Below, piece by piece: positions 52,374 through 60,870 of a DNA stretch of 64,000 nt. Position 1 is the stretch's first letter; each line of letters begins with the position of its first letter. This stretch comes from Gluconobacter albidus (GTDB lineage Bacteria; Pseudomonadota; Alphaproteobacteria; Acetobacterales; Acetobacteraceae), in NCBI RefSeq assembly GCF_002723915.1, contig NZ_BEWL01000003.1:62001-126000 (forward strand), read 5' to 3'. Position numbers and translations under genes: made by a program. The notes beneath the pieces were generated by a model. It searched no databases. It was not told where the DNA came from and saw nothing but the letters and a program-made list of their open reading frames with translations.

Positions 52374-52871
52374 TCAGTCCGCCATGATTTCGTAGAGAAA
52401 CATTGTATCGCCATCACGGTCGAAGGTCGCCGTATGGCGCAGTCCCAGACTACCCAGAACCGTGCGGGAGGCCAGATTGTCTTCCCTAGCCACGGCCACG
52501 ATACGCTTCTCGCCCGTATCCAGCACATAGCGCAGGGCCGCGGCCGCGGCTTCACGGGCAATGCCGCGCCCGGCAGCCCATGGAAAAATGGAAAATCTCA
52601 GGCCCAGACCACGCCCGTCAGGGCGCTCGTGAACACCGGTAATGCCGACAAAACGGCCATTTTCGCGGATCGCAAAGATCCCCACACCGCATCGCGCCCA
52701 GAAACTGACGTCTTCCGCCATTTCCTGTTCGGTCGTGATCCGGTTGCGCACACCGCCCAGCATTTTGGCAAACGCCCCGGCATTGCCCTTGAGCGCAACC
52801 ATGTCTTCAAGGTCCGGCCAGTTGACCGGAGTCAGGACAAGCCGGGCGGTTCGGATTTCACGCCCCAGCAC
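52374..52871 (-). CDS. GNAT-family N-acetyltransferase, RimJ/RimL-like
   Basis: 165 aa. IRTARLVLTPVNWPDLEDM starts the fold, and the acetyl-CoA-binding loop is PWAAGRGIAREAAAAALRYV, followed by ENLASRTVLGSLGLRH-type motif (here EDNLASRTVLGSLGLRH). This is the RimJ-like subgroup that acetylates protein N-termini, amino acids or small molecules; the substrate cannot be told. It is downstream of ettA in the same direction with a 71-base gap. Confidence 0.88.
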   Translation of the reverse strand: MLGREIRTARLVLTPVNWPDLEDMVALKGNAGAFAKMLGGVRNRITTEQEMAEDVSFWARCGVGIFAIRENGRFVGITGVHERPDGRGLGLRFSIFPWAAGRGIAREAAAAALRYVLDTGEKRIVAVAREDNLASRTVLGSLGLRHTATFDRDGDTMFLYEIMAD

Positions 52872-52942
52872 GCAGCTCTCCCCAGACCGCAGAATCCCTC
52901 AGCGGACAGGACAGTCCCGTCCGCCGAACGCAGAATGCCGGA

Positions 52943-54622
52943 TCAGCGGGCCAGCGGGCGGTACTTGATGCGGCCAGGCTCGGTCGCATCCGGCCCCAGA
53001 CGACGACGCTTGTCTGCTTCGTAGTCCTGGAAGTTCCCCTCGAACCATTCGACATGGCTGTCTCCCTCGAACGCGAGGATATGCGTGGCCAGACGGTCGA
53101 GGAACCAGCGGTCATGGGTGATGATCACGGCGCAGCCGGCGAATTCTGCCAGAGCGTCTTCGAGAGCACGCAGCGTATCAACGTCAAGATCGTTGGTCGG
53201 CTCATCGAGCAGAATGACATTGCTGTCTTTCTTGAGCATCTTGGCCAGATGGACGCGGTTGCGCTCACCACCCGACAGGATGCCCACGCGCTTCTGCTGG
53301 TCGGAACCCTTGAAGTTGAACGCGCCCACATAAGCGCGGGACGGAACCGTGCGCTTGCCAAGCTGGATGACGTCCGTCCCGCCGGAAATTTCTTCCCAGA
53401 CGGTCTTGTTGTCATCGAGCGTGTTGCGGGACTGGTCCACATATCCCAGCTTCACCGTCTCGCCGATCTTGAGCGAGCCGCCATCGGGTGTGTCATCACC
53501 CGTGATCATCTTGAACAGTGTGGACTTACCAGCGCCGTTCGGCCCGATGACGCCCACGATGCCACCCGGCGGCAGCTTGAAGTTCAGGTTGTCGATCAGC
53601 AGGCGATCGCCATAACCCTTGCTGAGGTTCTCGGCTTCAATAACCGTGCCACCCAGACGCGGTCCCGGCGTAATGACGATATCCGCCGTGCCGCCTGCGC
53701 GCTCCGCATTGGCGGCCAGCATTTCCTCATACTTCGTGATACGGGCCTTGCTCTTGGCCTGACGCGCCTTGGGCGAGCTGGAGATCCACTCCTGCTCAGC
53801 CGCAAGGGCACGCTGGCGCGAGCTTTCTTCCTTCTCTTCCTGGGCCAAGCGCTTGCGCTTCTGGGTCAGCCAGGACGAGTAATTGCCTTCGAACGGATAA
53901 CCACGGCCACGCTCGATTTCGAGGATCCAGTTGGTGACGTTGTCGAGGAAGTAACGGTCATGGGTGATGACCATGACAGTCCCGGCGTAGTCACGCAGCG
54001 TCTTTTCGAGCCAGCTCACACTCTCGGCGTCGAGATGGTTGGTCGGCTCATCGAGCAGCAGGATTTCAGGCTTTTCAAGCAGCAGGCGGCACAGCGCCAC
54101 ACGGCGCTTTTCACCACCCGAGAGGTTCGTCACCGGGCTGTCAGCGGACGGGCAGCGCAGGGCGTCGAGCGCGATTTCGAGCTTGCGATCCAGCTCCCAG
54201 CCGTCGCCAGCGTCGATCTTCTCCTGAAGATCGGCCTGCTCGGCCAGAAGGGCCGTCATTTCGTCGTCGGACATCGGCTCGGCGAACTTCATCGAGATCT
54301 CGTTGAAGCGGTCAACGGCTTTCTTCAGCTCACCGAAACCCAGAGCCACGTTCTCGCCGACCGTCAGGTTTTCGTCGAGCTTGGGTTCCTGTTCGAGATA
54401 GCCGATGCGCGCGCCTTCGGCGGCCCAGGCTTCACCACCGTATTCCTTCTCGATGCCGGCCATGATCTTAAGCAGCGTGGACTTACCCGCGCCGTTCACA
54501 CCCAGCACACCGATCTTCACACCCGGCAGGAAGGACAGGGTAATGCCCTTGAAGACTTCACGCCCACCCGGATAGGATTTGGTAAGGTCCTTCATGACAT
54601 AGACGTACTGGTAGGCGGCCAT
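52943..54622 (-). CDS. ettA: Energy-dependent translational throttle protein EttA (ABC-F)
   Basis: 559 aa with two ABC ATPase domains and no membrane part. Domain 1: Walker [10 protein letters not shown], signature [20 protein letters not shown], Walker [12 protein letters not shown]. Domain 2: [42 protein letters not shown]. The linker (P-site interaction motif) and arm suit EttA, which binds the ribosomal E site and gates elongation by ATP/ADP ratio. The start [20 protein letters not shown] at 54622 has GGGAGG-type sequence just upstream; the frame beyond it runs into the tRNA. Confidence 0.95.
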   Translation of the reverse strand: MAAYQYVYVMKDLTKSYPGGREVFKGITLSFLPGVKIGVLGVNGAGKSTLLKIMAGIEKEYGGEAWAAEGARIGYLEQEPKLDENLTVGENVALGFGELKKAVDRFNEISMKFAEPMSDDEMTALLAEQADLQEKIDAGDGWELDRKLEIALDALRCPSADSPVTNLSGGEKRRVALCRLLLEKPEILLLDEPTNHLDAESVSWLEKTLRDYAGTVMVITHDRYFLDNVTNWILEIERGRGYPFEGNYSSWLTQKRKRLAQEEKEESSRQRALAAEQEWISSSPKARQAKSKARITKYEEMLAANAERAGGTADIVITPGPRLGGTVIEAENLSKGYGDRLLIDNLNFKLPPGGIVGVIGPNGAGKSTLFKMITGDDTPDGGSLKIGETVKLGYVDQSRNTLDDNKTVWEEISGGTDVIQLGKRTVPSRAYVGAFNFKGSDQQKRVGILSGGERNRVHLAKMLKKDSNVILLDEPTNDLDVDTLRALEDALAEFAGCAVIITHDRWFLDRLATHILAFEGDSHVEWFEGNFQDYEADKRRRLGPDATEPGRIKYRPLAR

Positions 54623-54697
54623 GGGAGGTCTCCTCGATCGGTGGGTGGGCGGGGAAAAAGCGGAACGGCGTTCCGCAGCAATCAGATTGGCACACCG

Positions 54698-54771
54698 TGC
54701 GCCCGGAGGGACTCGAACCCCCAACCAAGCCGTTATGAGCGGCCGGCTCTAACCAATTGAGCTACAGGCGC
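54698..54771 (-). tRNA. tRNA with CAU anticodon, probably tRNA-Ile2 (lysidine-modified)
   Basis: 74 nt cloverleaf, CCA not encoded. Acceptor GCGCCTG/CGGGCGC, D arm GCTC-GAGC, anticodon stem GGCCG/CGGCT around CTCATAA (anticodon CAT), T arm GGGGG-TTCGAGT-CCCTC, discriminator A. A CAU anticodon can be Met or Ile2. C4-G69 and C5-G68, the pairs TilS requires in E. coli tRNA-Ile2, are present and differ from E. coli elongator tRNA-Met, so Ile2 is favoured. It lies upstream of ettA. Confidence 0.85.
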
Positions 54772-54989
54772 GCGGGTGCAGTCCGCAATCGCCCAACTCG
54801 GGTCTTTTTGCAAGGGCCGACATGGTGGAATGTGTCTTTTTAAGTTAGTGTGTCACGCCTTCCCGTTCCCTAAAGGCCGTTCAGGCGACCTTTGCTGCCG
54901 TTGCGAGATGGCCTCACTGGTCCGTATTGCCCGAAGGGATGTCCGATGCCTGCACATACCGCGAAAATACCCAGAAGTACCCATCAGAC

Positions 54990-57158
54990 ATGATACAGGC
55001 CGGGCCGGTCGCACTCATCCGCAAACTGCGATGGCTCTACGCCCCCGATCCGGTCATGGCCGGGTATGCGCTCCGGACAACCTGCACCTCCCTGCTCGCG
55101 CTCGGCATCGCGTTGTGGATGGAGCTCGGCAGCCCGCAATGGGCCGCCCTGACCGTCTGGATGGTCGCGCAGGGCACGCGCGGACGCAGCCTCGCGAAGG
55201 CCAAGTGGCACCTTTTCGGCATGGTGGTCGGCGTCATCAGCGGGATCGTACTGGTCGCCTCCTTTCCGCAGGCGCCGCTGATGTTCATTCTCCTGCTGGC
55301 GGGCGGGATTGGTGCGTTCTGCATGATCGGCACCTTCATGCCCGGTCCGGCATCCATGACGAACTACCGCATCCACGGCATGCGGGCCTCAGGCTTTACC
55401 TACGCCATCGTCTCGCTGGACGGCATCGCGGACCCGCACCATATTTTCTCCATCGCAATGGCGCGCGCCACCTATATTCTGCTGGGGATCGTGCTCGAAG
55501 CCTCAATTTCCGGACTGTTCCAGCTTGGCCTGACCAAGCGGACACGCCAACAGCTCGCCAGCACCTTCGAAAACACGCTCAAACCCGCCCTGACCGCCAT
55601 CGCGGACATCTTGGTCGGCAAGGACGGAGCGATGCAGAACGTGCAGGGCATCTTCACCCAAATCACGACGCTTGGCGATCAGGTGGAGTTTGCGGAAGTC
55701 GAGCTTGGCCGCCGCGATCATGCCGGAGACCATGCCCGCGCGGCACTGGCGGATATTGCAGTCCTCCTCGCCCGCGCCCTCGATCTCGCGACCCTCATGC
55801 GCCTGCCGCTCAGTCAGGACGACATGTTCCATCAGGAAGCCGAGGCCATCCGGGACGTGTTTCTCAAACTCCCCGCCCGACTGGAAGGGACGGAGAACAT
55901 GAGCGCCATTCTGGCCGACCTGCTGGCCCTGCGCCGTCAGTGCCGCCAGAAAGTAGTCCTCGATTTCAGCACCGCCCAGCCGGACGACGCCGCGCGCGAG
56001 GCCGTCCTGCGCCACGGCATGCTCCAGCAGGCCCTCGTTGAACTGATCGACGCGCTGCGCATGGCGCTGGGCCAGTTCGAAGCCAGCCGCCATCCCGAAG
56101 CGCATGACCATTTCCATGCGCCGATCCGCTCCTACCGCGACTGGCAGCAGGCCATCACCAACAGCCTGCGCTCGTCCGTCACGGTCTTCGGCGCGGGCCT
56201 CATCTGGATCTGCACCGCCTGGCCCAGCGGTCTGACCTTCATCATGTTCGTCTGCATCGTCTGCAGCCTGTTCTCGACGCTGGAGCGCCCCGCGCTGGCC
56301 ACACAGGCGTTCCTGCGCGGCGCATGCTGTGCGGTCGTGGCCGCCGGCGTGCTCAATCTCGCGCTGATGGGCAAATCCACGACATTTGAAATGCTGGGCA
56401 TGTGGTCGGGCCTTGCGATGATGATCGGCGGTCTGGCCTTCGCCTACCCGCCCCTGACCCTTCCGGCCGTGTCGTACAATCTCTTCCTGCCTATCCTGAT
56501 CGGCCCGTCCAATCAGGCCAAAACCGACGAAATCGTCTATTTCAACACGGCCCTGCCCCTCGTTCTGGGGCTGCTCTACGCCTCGTGGATGTACCGCGTC
56601 TTCCTGCCTTACGACCCGGCCCGCCAGCGCTGGACCATGCGCGAACACATTCTGCGTGACCTGCATCGCATCGCGGACGGCAGCGCCCGGGAGACGGTGG
56701 ACAGCGTGGTCTCGCGCAATGTGGACCGCTTCGTCCGGCTCATGACCAATTCCGGATCCACCCCCTCGCCCGTCATCCAGGCCTATCTGACGGGAATCCT
56801 GTCGGGCATGCGCGTCATGCTCAACCTGCTGCGTCTTCAGGCCATCCGTCGCGATAAACGGCTCAACCGGAACGCCGCAAAGGCGCTCGCCCTCGTCATG
56901 GGGCGCATGAGCCATTTCAGCGGCCGCTATCACGGGCATTACGGCCGCACCCTGCGGGCAACGAAACTCGCGATCCTGAATCTGCGGACCTGCGAACGCA
57001 CCGAATCCCGCCCCCGCGAGCGTTTCATCCTGATCGCTGCCCTGACCAGTCTGGACGTCATCGCCACGGAGCTGGACACGAACCGCGTTTTCTTCGATGC
57101 AAACAGCCCGTATCTCGACCCCTCCGTCCACTCCGAAGAACTGGAATCGACCGGCTGA
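54990..57158 (+). CDS. FUSC-family inner-membrane protein (second AaeB-like)
   Basis: 722 aa from the ATG at 54990 (MIQAGPVALIRKLRWLYAPD). The first helix block has LLALGIALWMELGSPQWAAL and MVVGVISGIVLVASFPQAPL; the second, after a ~200-residue cytoplasmic part, has TVFGAGLIWICTAWPSGLTF and MWSGLAMMIGGLAFAYPPLT. These are FUSC/AaeB features. Unlike the operon at 32513-35706 it has no AaeX or AaeA partner. Starts at 54927 (TTG) and 54939 (ATG after GAAGGG) are also possible. Confidence 0.85.
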   Translation: MIQAGPVALIRKLRWLYAPDPVMAGYALRTTCTSLLALGIALWMELGSPQWAALTVWMVAQGTRGRSLAKAKWHLFGMVVGVISGIVLVASFPQAPLMFILLLAGGIGAFCMIGTFMPGPASMTNYRIHGMRASGFTYAIVSLDGIADPHHIFSIAMARATYILLGIVLEASISGLFQLGLTKRTRQQLASTFENTLKPALTAIADILVGKDGAMQNVQGIFTQITTLGDQVEFAEVELGRRDHAGDHARAALADIAVLLARALDLATLMRLPLSQDDMFHQEAEAIRDVFLKLPARLEGTENMSAILADLLALRRQCRQKVVLDFSTAQPDDAAREAVLRHGMLQQALVELIDALRMALGQFEASRHPEAHDHFHAPIRSYRDWQQAITNSLRSSVTVFGAGLIWICTAWPSGLTFIMFVCIVCSLFSTLERPALATQAFLRGACCAVVAAGVLNLALMGKSTTFEMLGMWSGLAMMIGGLAFAYPPLTLPAVSYNLFLPILIGPSNQAKTDEIVYFNTALPLVLGLLYASWMYRVFLPYDPARQRWTMREHILRDLHRIADGSARETVDSVVSRNVDRFVRLMTNSGSTPSPVIQAYLTGILSGMRVMLNLLRLQAIRRDKRLNRNAAKALALVMGRMSHFSGRYHGHYGRTLRATKLAILNLRTCERTESRPRERFILIAALTSLDVIATELDTNRVFFDANSPYLDPSVHSEELESTG

Positions 57159-57337
57159 ACGCTGGCTGCCCCCTGACTGAATCCGGGCTGACACAATCCT
57201 CACGAACCGATCACGAAGAAATGTTCTGAAACACACTTCCCTTTTCCGGGAAACGGAGGAATTGTTCGTTTTCAGCCGCGGGATACCGCGGACGACAGGT
57301 TTAAGACCTACTGGGTTTCAGAACTAAGGATACCGTG

Positions 57338-57739
57338 ATGTTTCGTCGTATCGTGCCCGTCCTCGGCCTCGCCCTCGGGCTCGGTCTGGCTTCCCAGGCC
57401 GCCATGGCACAGGAACAGTCCCCCCCGCCCCCGCCAGCCGTTCAGGGCACGCCAAGCAAGGACTTCACGGGCGTTTCGCCCGCCAATCTCGCCGGCATCA
57501 TGAACTACTGCGTCGAGCAGCAGTACGTCTCCTATGACGAAGGCAACCCGGTTCTTTACGGGCTGAGCGAGAAGTACAAGGCAACCGAACAGACGGTCGG
57601 CAATTTCGACTACGCGCTCGGCACCGCCGGCTATTTCGACAGCAACGGCAAGCGTTTCTACCTCGTGGCCTACACGAACGAAGATGACCGCCGCGCCGCC
57701 TGTCACGCCGCCGTCAAGGCCGCGCAGCCGATGCTCTGA
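57338..57739 (+). CDS. Secreted DUF2501-like protein (second copy)
   Basis: 133 aa. The ATG has AAGGA seven bases upstream. A signal peptide ([20 protein letters not shown]) and Pro-rich stretch precede the domain: [36 protein letters not shown] and [15 protein letters not shown]. Layout, Cys positions and the N-x-AG-x2-YC motif match the protein at 29605-30096, so they are distant paralogues. The function is unknown. It is followed by a terminator and then ppa. Confidence 0.78.
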   Translation: MFRRIVPVLGLALGLGLASQAAMAQEQSPPPPPAVQGTPSKDFTGVSPANLAGIMNYCVEQQYVSYDEGNPVLYGLSEKYKATEQTVGNFDYALGTAGYFDSNGKRFYLVAYTNEDDRRAACHAAVKAAQPML

Positions 57740-57764
57740 GTCCCTTTTTCAGGACCGGATCTTC

Positions 57765-57803
57765 AAAAAAGCTCCCCTGCCCGACGGCACGGGGAGCTTT
57801 TTT
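57765..57803 (+). terminator. Terminator between the DUF2501-like gene and ppa
   Basis: AAAAAAGCTCCCC pairs with GGGGAGCTTTTTT, extended by TGCC/GGCA around CGAC with one bulged C. The T-run on the plus strand makes it a strong intrinsic terminator. Confidence 0.92.
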
Positions 57804-57911
57804 ATGCCCGCTTCCCCGCACCGGACCGGACTTCTGCCTTTCCGCTCTGGGCAGAGGCCCCGGGCACCGGTAATATCCCCGCCTCTCCAAACAGTTCAGG
57901 ACATGGACATC

Positions 57912-58433
57912 ATGGACGTTTCCAAGATCTCGCCCGGCAAGGACCTGCCCAACGACATCAATGTCGTTATCGAAATCCCGCAGGGATCGCAGGTGAAGTA
58001 CGAAGTGGACAAGGACAGCGGCGCCCTCGTCGTCGACCGTTTCCTCTTCACGCCGATGGCCTATCCGGCTGCCTACGGCTTCATTCCGGGCACGCTGGCC
58101 GCCGATGGCGATCCGGCCGACGCCCTTGTCCTGACGCCGTCTGCCGTCGTCCCGGGTGCGGTCATCCGCGCACGTCCGATCGGCATGCTGAAGATGGAAG
58201 ACGAAAGCGGACAGGATGAGAAGATCATCTGCGTCCCGCACGACAAGGTTCATCCGCAGTTCACCAACGTCCATTCCGTGGACGACCTGCCGGAAATCAC
58301 GAAGAAGGCGATCACGCATTTCTTCGAGCGCTACAAGGATCTGGAACCCAACAAGTGGGTCAAGGTCACGGGCTGGGCTGACAAGGCCGCAGCCGGCGAA
58401 GTCATCATGGCTTCGGTCGCCGCCGCCAAGTAA
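57912..58433 (+). CDS. ppa: Inorganic pyrophosphatase
   Basis: 173 aa, the usual size for bacterial family I PPase. It hydrolyses PPi to drive biosynthesis. [37 protein letters not shown] (the D-x-D-P-x-D metal site) and [20 protein letters not shown] are signatures. The longest frame starts at 57684 but overlaps the terminator; I choose the ATG at 57912, with AGGA ten bases upstream, over the ATG at 57903. A strong terminator follows at 58501. Confidence 0.96.
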   Translation: MDVSKISPGKDLPNDINVVIEIPQGSQVKYEVDKDSGALVVDRFLFTPMAYPAAYGFIPGTLAADGDPADALVLTPSAVVPGAVIRARPIGMLKMEDESGQDEKIICVPHDKVHPQFTNVHSVDDLPEITKKAITHFFERYKDLEPNKWVKVTGWADKAAAGEVIMASVAAAK

Positions 58434-58500
58434 AACTCCGGCTCCGGTCGAAGGAATGCCCTATGGAGCCTCCGACCGGCACCCCGATGCATATGCTTTC

Positions 58501-58537
58501 AAAACCCCCTGCCTTCCGCCTGAAGGCAGGGGGTTTT
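58501..58537 (+). terminator. Terminator after ppa
   Basis: AAAACCCCCTGCCTT and AAGGCAGGGGGTTTT form a perfect 15-bp stem with a 7-base loop and a T-run, ~67 bases after the ppa stop. Confidence 0.95.
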
Positions 58538-58577
58538 TGTTCGATATCACATATATTTGTGAGAAATCATGATACAT

Positions 58578-58618
58578 GTAACATTATATTATGATCTTTA
58601 CCGGTAAATATATGTTAC
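58578..58618. promoter_or_regulatory. Nested palindromes upstream of the OprB porin gene
   Basis: TTTACCGGTAAA (58597-58608) is a perfect 12-bp palindrome. It is enclosed by GTAACAT (58578-58584) and ATGTTAC (58612-58618), a second inverted repeat. The stretch 58540-58620 is far more AT-rich than the rest of the window. It is probably the promoter with one or two operators for the porin gene at 58658. Confidence 0.6.
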
Positions 58619-58657
58619 CTCTGAGACGCTAACCTGCTTTTCCAAGGAATCAGCGGC

Positions 58658-60247
58658 TTGTCTCGAGTCCATCTCCACGCAGCTTTCTGCCTGGCCACCT
58701 TTCTTCCGTCCTGCGTCATGGCCCAGAGTGTTGGGACCCAGAACGCCACAGGGACCTCCTCAACGTCCAGCACGGGATCCGCATCTTCACATCGGGTACG
58801 CCCGACCTTCCCGACCTTTAATCCGGCCGGAAAAGTCACCCAGATGAAGGTCACGGCCCCATCGCAGCCCATCCCACCGGTCATCTGGCCCTCCGAAAAC
58901 TCGGAACTCCCCAGCGAGCGCGTCAATACGCCCCTGAACCAGATCTATTTCGGCAATGAATGGGTTCCGCCCCTTCCCCGGCCGGAAGCCCTTCTGGTCG
59001 ACCCGTTCGGCTGGAATACCTGGCTGCGCGACCGTGGCATTGCGTTAACGATGGACACCACCAACGAGTTTTCCGGCGCCATCACCAGCCCGACGCCGGG
59101 CTATGGTCTGAAACAGGGCAGCAGCAATGCAGGCCAGTACAGCCTTGAGAACGATATCGACTGGGAAAAACTCGCCAATGTCCGCGGCTTCTCGACCCAT
59201 GCGCTCGTCGTGGGCCGGTACGGCATCCCCGCCAGCCGCATGTTCGGCGACAACCTCAACCCAAGCTCTGAAATCTACGGCGCAGGTGGCAATGTGGTCG
59301 TCCATCTCGTCTACGCCTATGCCGAAGAGACAATCGCCAAGGGACGTGTGGACCTTGCAGGCGGCCGGATTCCGTTCCTGAACGATTTCTCGTCCAACCC
59401 GCTGTACTGCACCTTCCAGAACAACGCGTTCTGCGGAAACCCGAAAGCCTCATCCGACAACACGACCCATTCGTCCTACCCTGATGCAAGCTGGGCCTTC
59501 CGCGTCCGCACGCGTCCGACCATCAGCACCTACATCCAGACGGGCGTGTATTTCGCGCAGGCCGGGATCTACGGCAACACCCAGTTCCGCACGGGCTTCA
59601 AGTTCAACGGCGCAGACATCCACGGCGAGGCAATCCCCGTTGAAGCCGGCTGGGAGCCGCTGTTCGGCAAGGACAAGCTTCCCGGCCACTACAAGGTCGG
59701 CTACGCCATCGACAACGCACCCCACAAGGACAACTACTACGACGTAAACGGGCAGCCTTATGCCATCAGCGGCCTGCCCGCCCGGACCGTGAACTATTCA
59801 TGGTCGGCCTGGGTTCTGGCTGACCAGATGGTCCTGCGCCATCACGTCAAGGGCAATGCCGATGCCGGCCTGATCCTGCTGGGTGGCATGTACGCCAACA
59901 GCCCGCGCACGCAGCTTCGTGGCCAGCAGTATTTCGCGGGCCTGATTGATACCGGATTCTGGGCCTCACGCCCGCTGGATACGATCGGTATCAACTTCTC
60001 CTACGTCCGCGTTGCCAAGAACGCGACCGCGACGGAACGGCTTCAGGCCCTGTACGGCATGCCGCTCATGGCAGGCTCCCTGACGCCCCAGACATTCGGT
60101 GAGGTTCTGGAAGCCACATACCGCATCCATGTAATGCGCGGCGTCACCTTCGCGCCTGACTTCCAGTATTACTTCCGTCCGGGCGCACAGAAAGCCCTCA
60201 AGGACGCCGCAATGCTTGGCTTCAAGAGCCACATCCAGTTCTTCTGA
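58658..60247 (+). CDS. Carbohydrate-selective porin, OprB family
   Basis: 529 aa with a TTG start (AAGGA nine bases upstream). A signal peptide (AAFCLATFLPSCVMAQ) is followed by an unusual ~75-residue Ser/Thr/Pro-rich region, then the OprB barrel: DRGIALTMDTTNEFSGAITS, LAGGRIPFLNDFSSNPLYCT, YGNTQFRTGFKFNGADIHGE and a last strand ending in Phe (KSHIQFF), the outer-membrane insertion signal. OprB porins let sugars into the periplasm, where acetic acid bacteria oxidise them. Nested palindromes upstream suggest regulation. Confidence 0.92.
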   Translation: MSRVHLHAAFCLATFLPSCVMAQSVGTQNATGTSSTSSTGSASSHRVRPTFPTFNPAGKVTQMKVTAPSQPIPPVIWPSENSELPSERVNTPLNQIYFGNEWVPPLPRPEALLVDPFGWNTWLRDRGIALTMDTTNEFSGAITSPTPGYGLKQGSSNAGQYSLENDIDWEKLANVRGFSTHALVVGRYGIPASRMFGDNLNPSSEIYGAGGNVVVHLVYAYAEETIAKGRVDLAGGRIPFLNDFSSNPLYCTFQNNAFCGNPKASSDNTTHSSYPDASWAFRVRTRPTISTYIQTGVYFAQAGIYGNTQFRTGFKFNGADIHGEAIPVEAGWEPLFGKDKLPGHYKVGYAIDNAPHKDNYYDVNGQPYAISGLPARTVNYSWSAWVLADQMVLRHHVKGNADAGLILLGGMYANSPRTQLRGQQYFAGLIDTGFWASRPLDTIGINFSYVRVAKNATATERLQALYGMPLMAGSLTPQTFGEVLEATYRIHVMRGVTFAPDFQYYFRPGAQKALKDAAMLGFKSHIQFF

Positions 60248-60425
60248 ACAACACTTCATCCGGGAAGCACGACCTCACAGGCGGTTTCCCGGACGAACCG
60301 CCTGCCAGGGCAGCATTTTTCCAGACCATCCTGAGCGTCGAACAGTGTTCGAAAACGCAGCAGAAACTCCCCCGCCCGCAACGCGGAAGAGACTGGCCGA
60401 TCACTTCAATATACTGGATTTTTTC

Positions 60426-60500
60426 TGGAGCGGGCGATGGGATTCGAACCCACGACCCCAACCTTGGCAAGGTTGTGCTCTACCCCTGAGCTACGCCCGC
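60426..60500 (-). tRNA. tRNA-Gly (GCC), copy 1
   Basis: 75 nt with encoded CCA. Acceptor GCGGGCG/CGCCCGC, D arm GCTC-GAGC, anticodon stem CAACC/GGTTG around TTGCCAA (anticodon GCC), T arm with GTTCGAAT. It differs from copy 2 only at the compensated acceptor pair 6-67 (C-G here, T-A there). It is transcribed from its own promoter at 60515-60543. Confidence 0.97.
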
Positions 60501-60550
60501 ACTCCGTGGAGGGGCTTATGGCCGAATCAGACAAAGCGCGCAAGAGAGAA
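60501..60550 (-). repeat. Duplicated tRNA-Gly upstream region, copy 1
   Basis: About 46 of 50 bases match 60699-60748. The duplicated unit covers the tRNA plus this upstream block (~125 bases), with a 198-base offset. It contains the promoter. Confidence 0.88.
60515..60543 (-). promoter_or_regulatory. Promoter of tRNA-Gly copy 1
   Basis: On the minus strand TTGCGC (60538-60543) and CATAAG (60515-60520) are 17 bases apart. The same pair is kept in copy 2, which supports function. Confidence 0.65.
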
Positions 60551-60591
60551 GATGCCCTCCCGAGACCACGTCGCGGCAGGATGCAGAAACG

Positions 60592-60620
60592 AAAAAAGGC
60601 ACCCGAAGGTGCCTTTTTTT
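60592..60620 (-). terminator. Terminator after tRNA-Gly copy 2
   Basis: AAAAAAGGCACC and GGTGCCTTTTTT form a 12-bp stem; on the minus strand the loop is UUCG and a U-run follows. It ends the copy 2 transcript before the copy 1 promoter. Confidence 0.92.
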
Positions 60621-60623
60621 CAC

Positions 60624-60698
60624 TGGAGCGGGTGATGGGATTCGAACCCACGACCCCAACCTTGGCAAGGTTGTGCTCTACCCCTGAGCTACACCCGC
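60624..60698 (-). tRNA. tRNA-Gly (GCC), copy 2
   Basis: 75 nt with encoded CCA and anticodon GCC. Identical to copy 1 except acceptor pair 6-67, T-A instead of C-G (GCGGGTG/CACCCGC). It has its own promoter at 60713-60741 and terminator at 60592-60620. Confidence 0.97.
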
Positions 60699-60748
60699 AC
60701 TCCGTGGAGGGGCTTATGGCCGAATCAGAGAAACCGCGCAAGAGGGAT
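60699..60748 (-). repeat. Duplicated tRNA-Gly upstream region, copy 2
   Basis: Partner of 60501-60550; most differences lie at the far end, where homology fades. Confidence 0.88.
60713..60741 (-). promoter_or_regulatory. Promoter of tRNA-Gly copy 2
   Basis: TTGCGC (60736-60741) and CATAAG (60713-60718) with a 17-base spacer on the minus strand, the same elements as in copy 1. Confidence 0.65.
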
Positions 60749-60870
60749 TTTTCGATTCTGATGCAATATCCGCTTCCCCGCCCCCTCCGACAGGGTGTGG
60801 ACTTGCACCAGGGGCAGACACATCCGATCTTTCAGGGAACTTGTCTTCCCAGCGAACGGTCCCCGCCCCC

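Noticed and set aside
53054-54760. 568-codon open frame on the plus strand
   Set aside because: Antisense to ettA, whose two ATPase domains are unmistakable, and it runs through the tRNA.
55503-57236. 577-codon open frame on the minus strand
   Set aside because: Antisense to the second FUSC gene; no motif or start signal.
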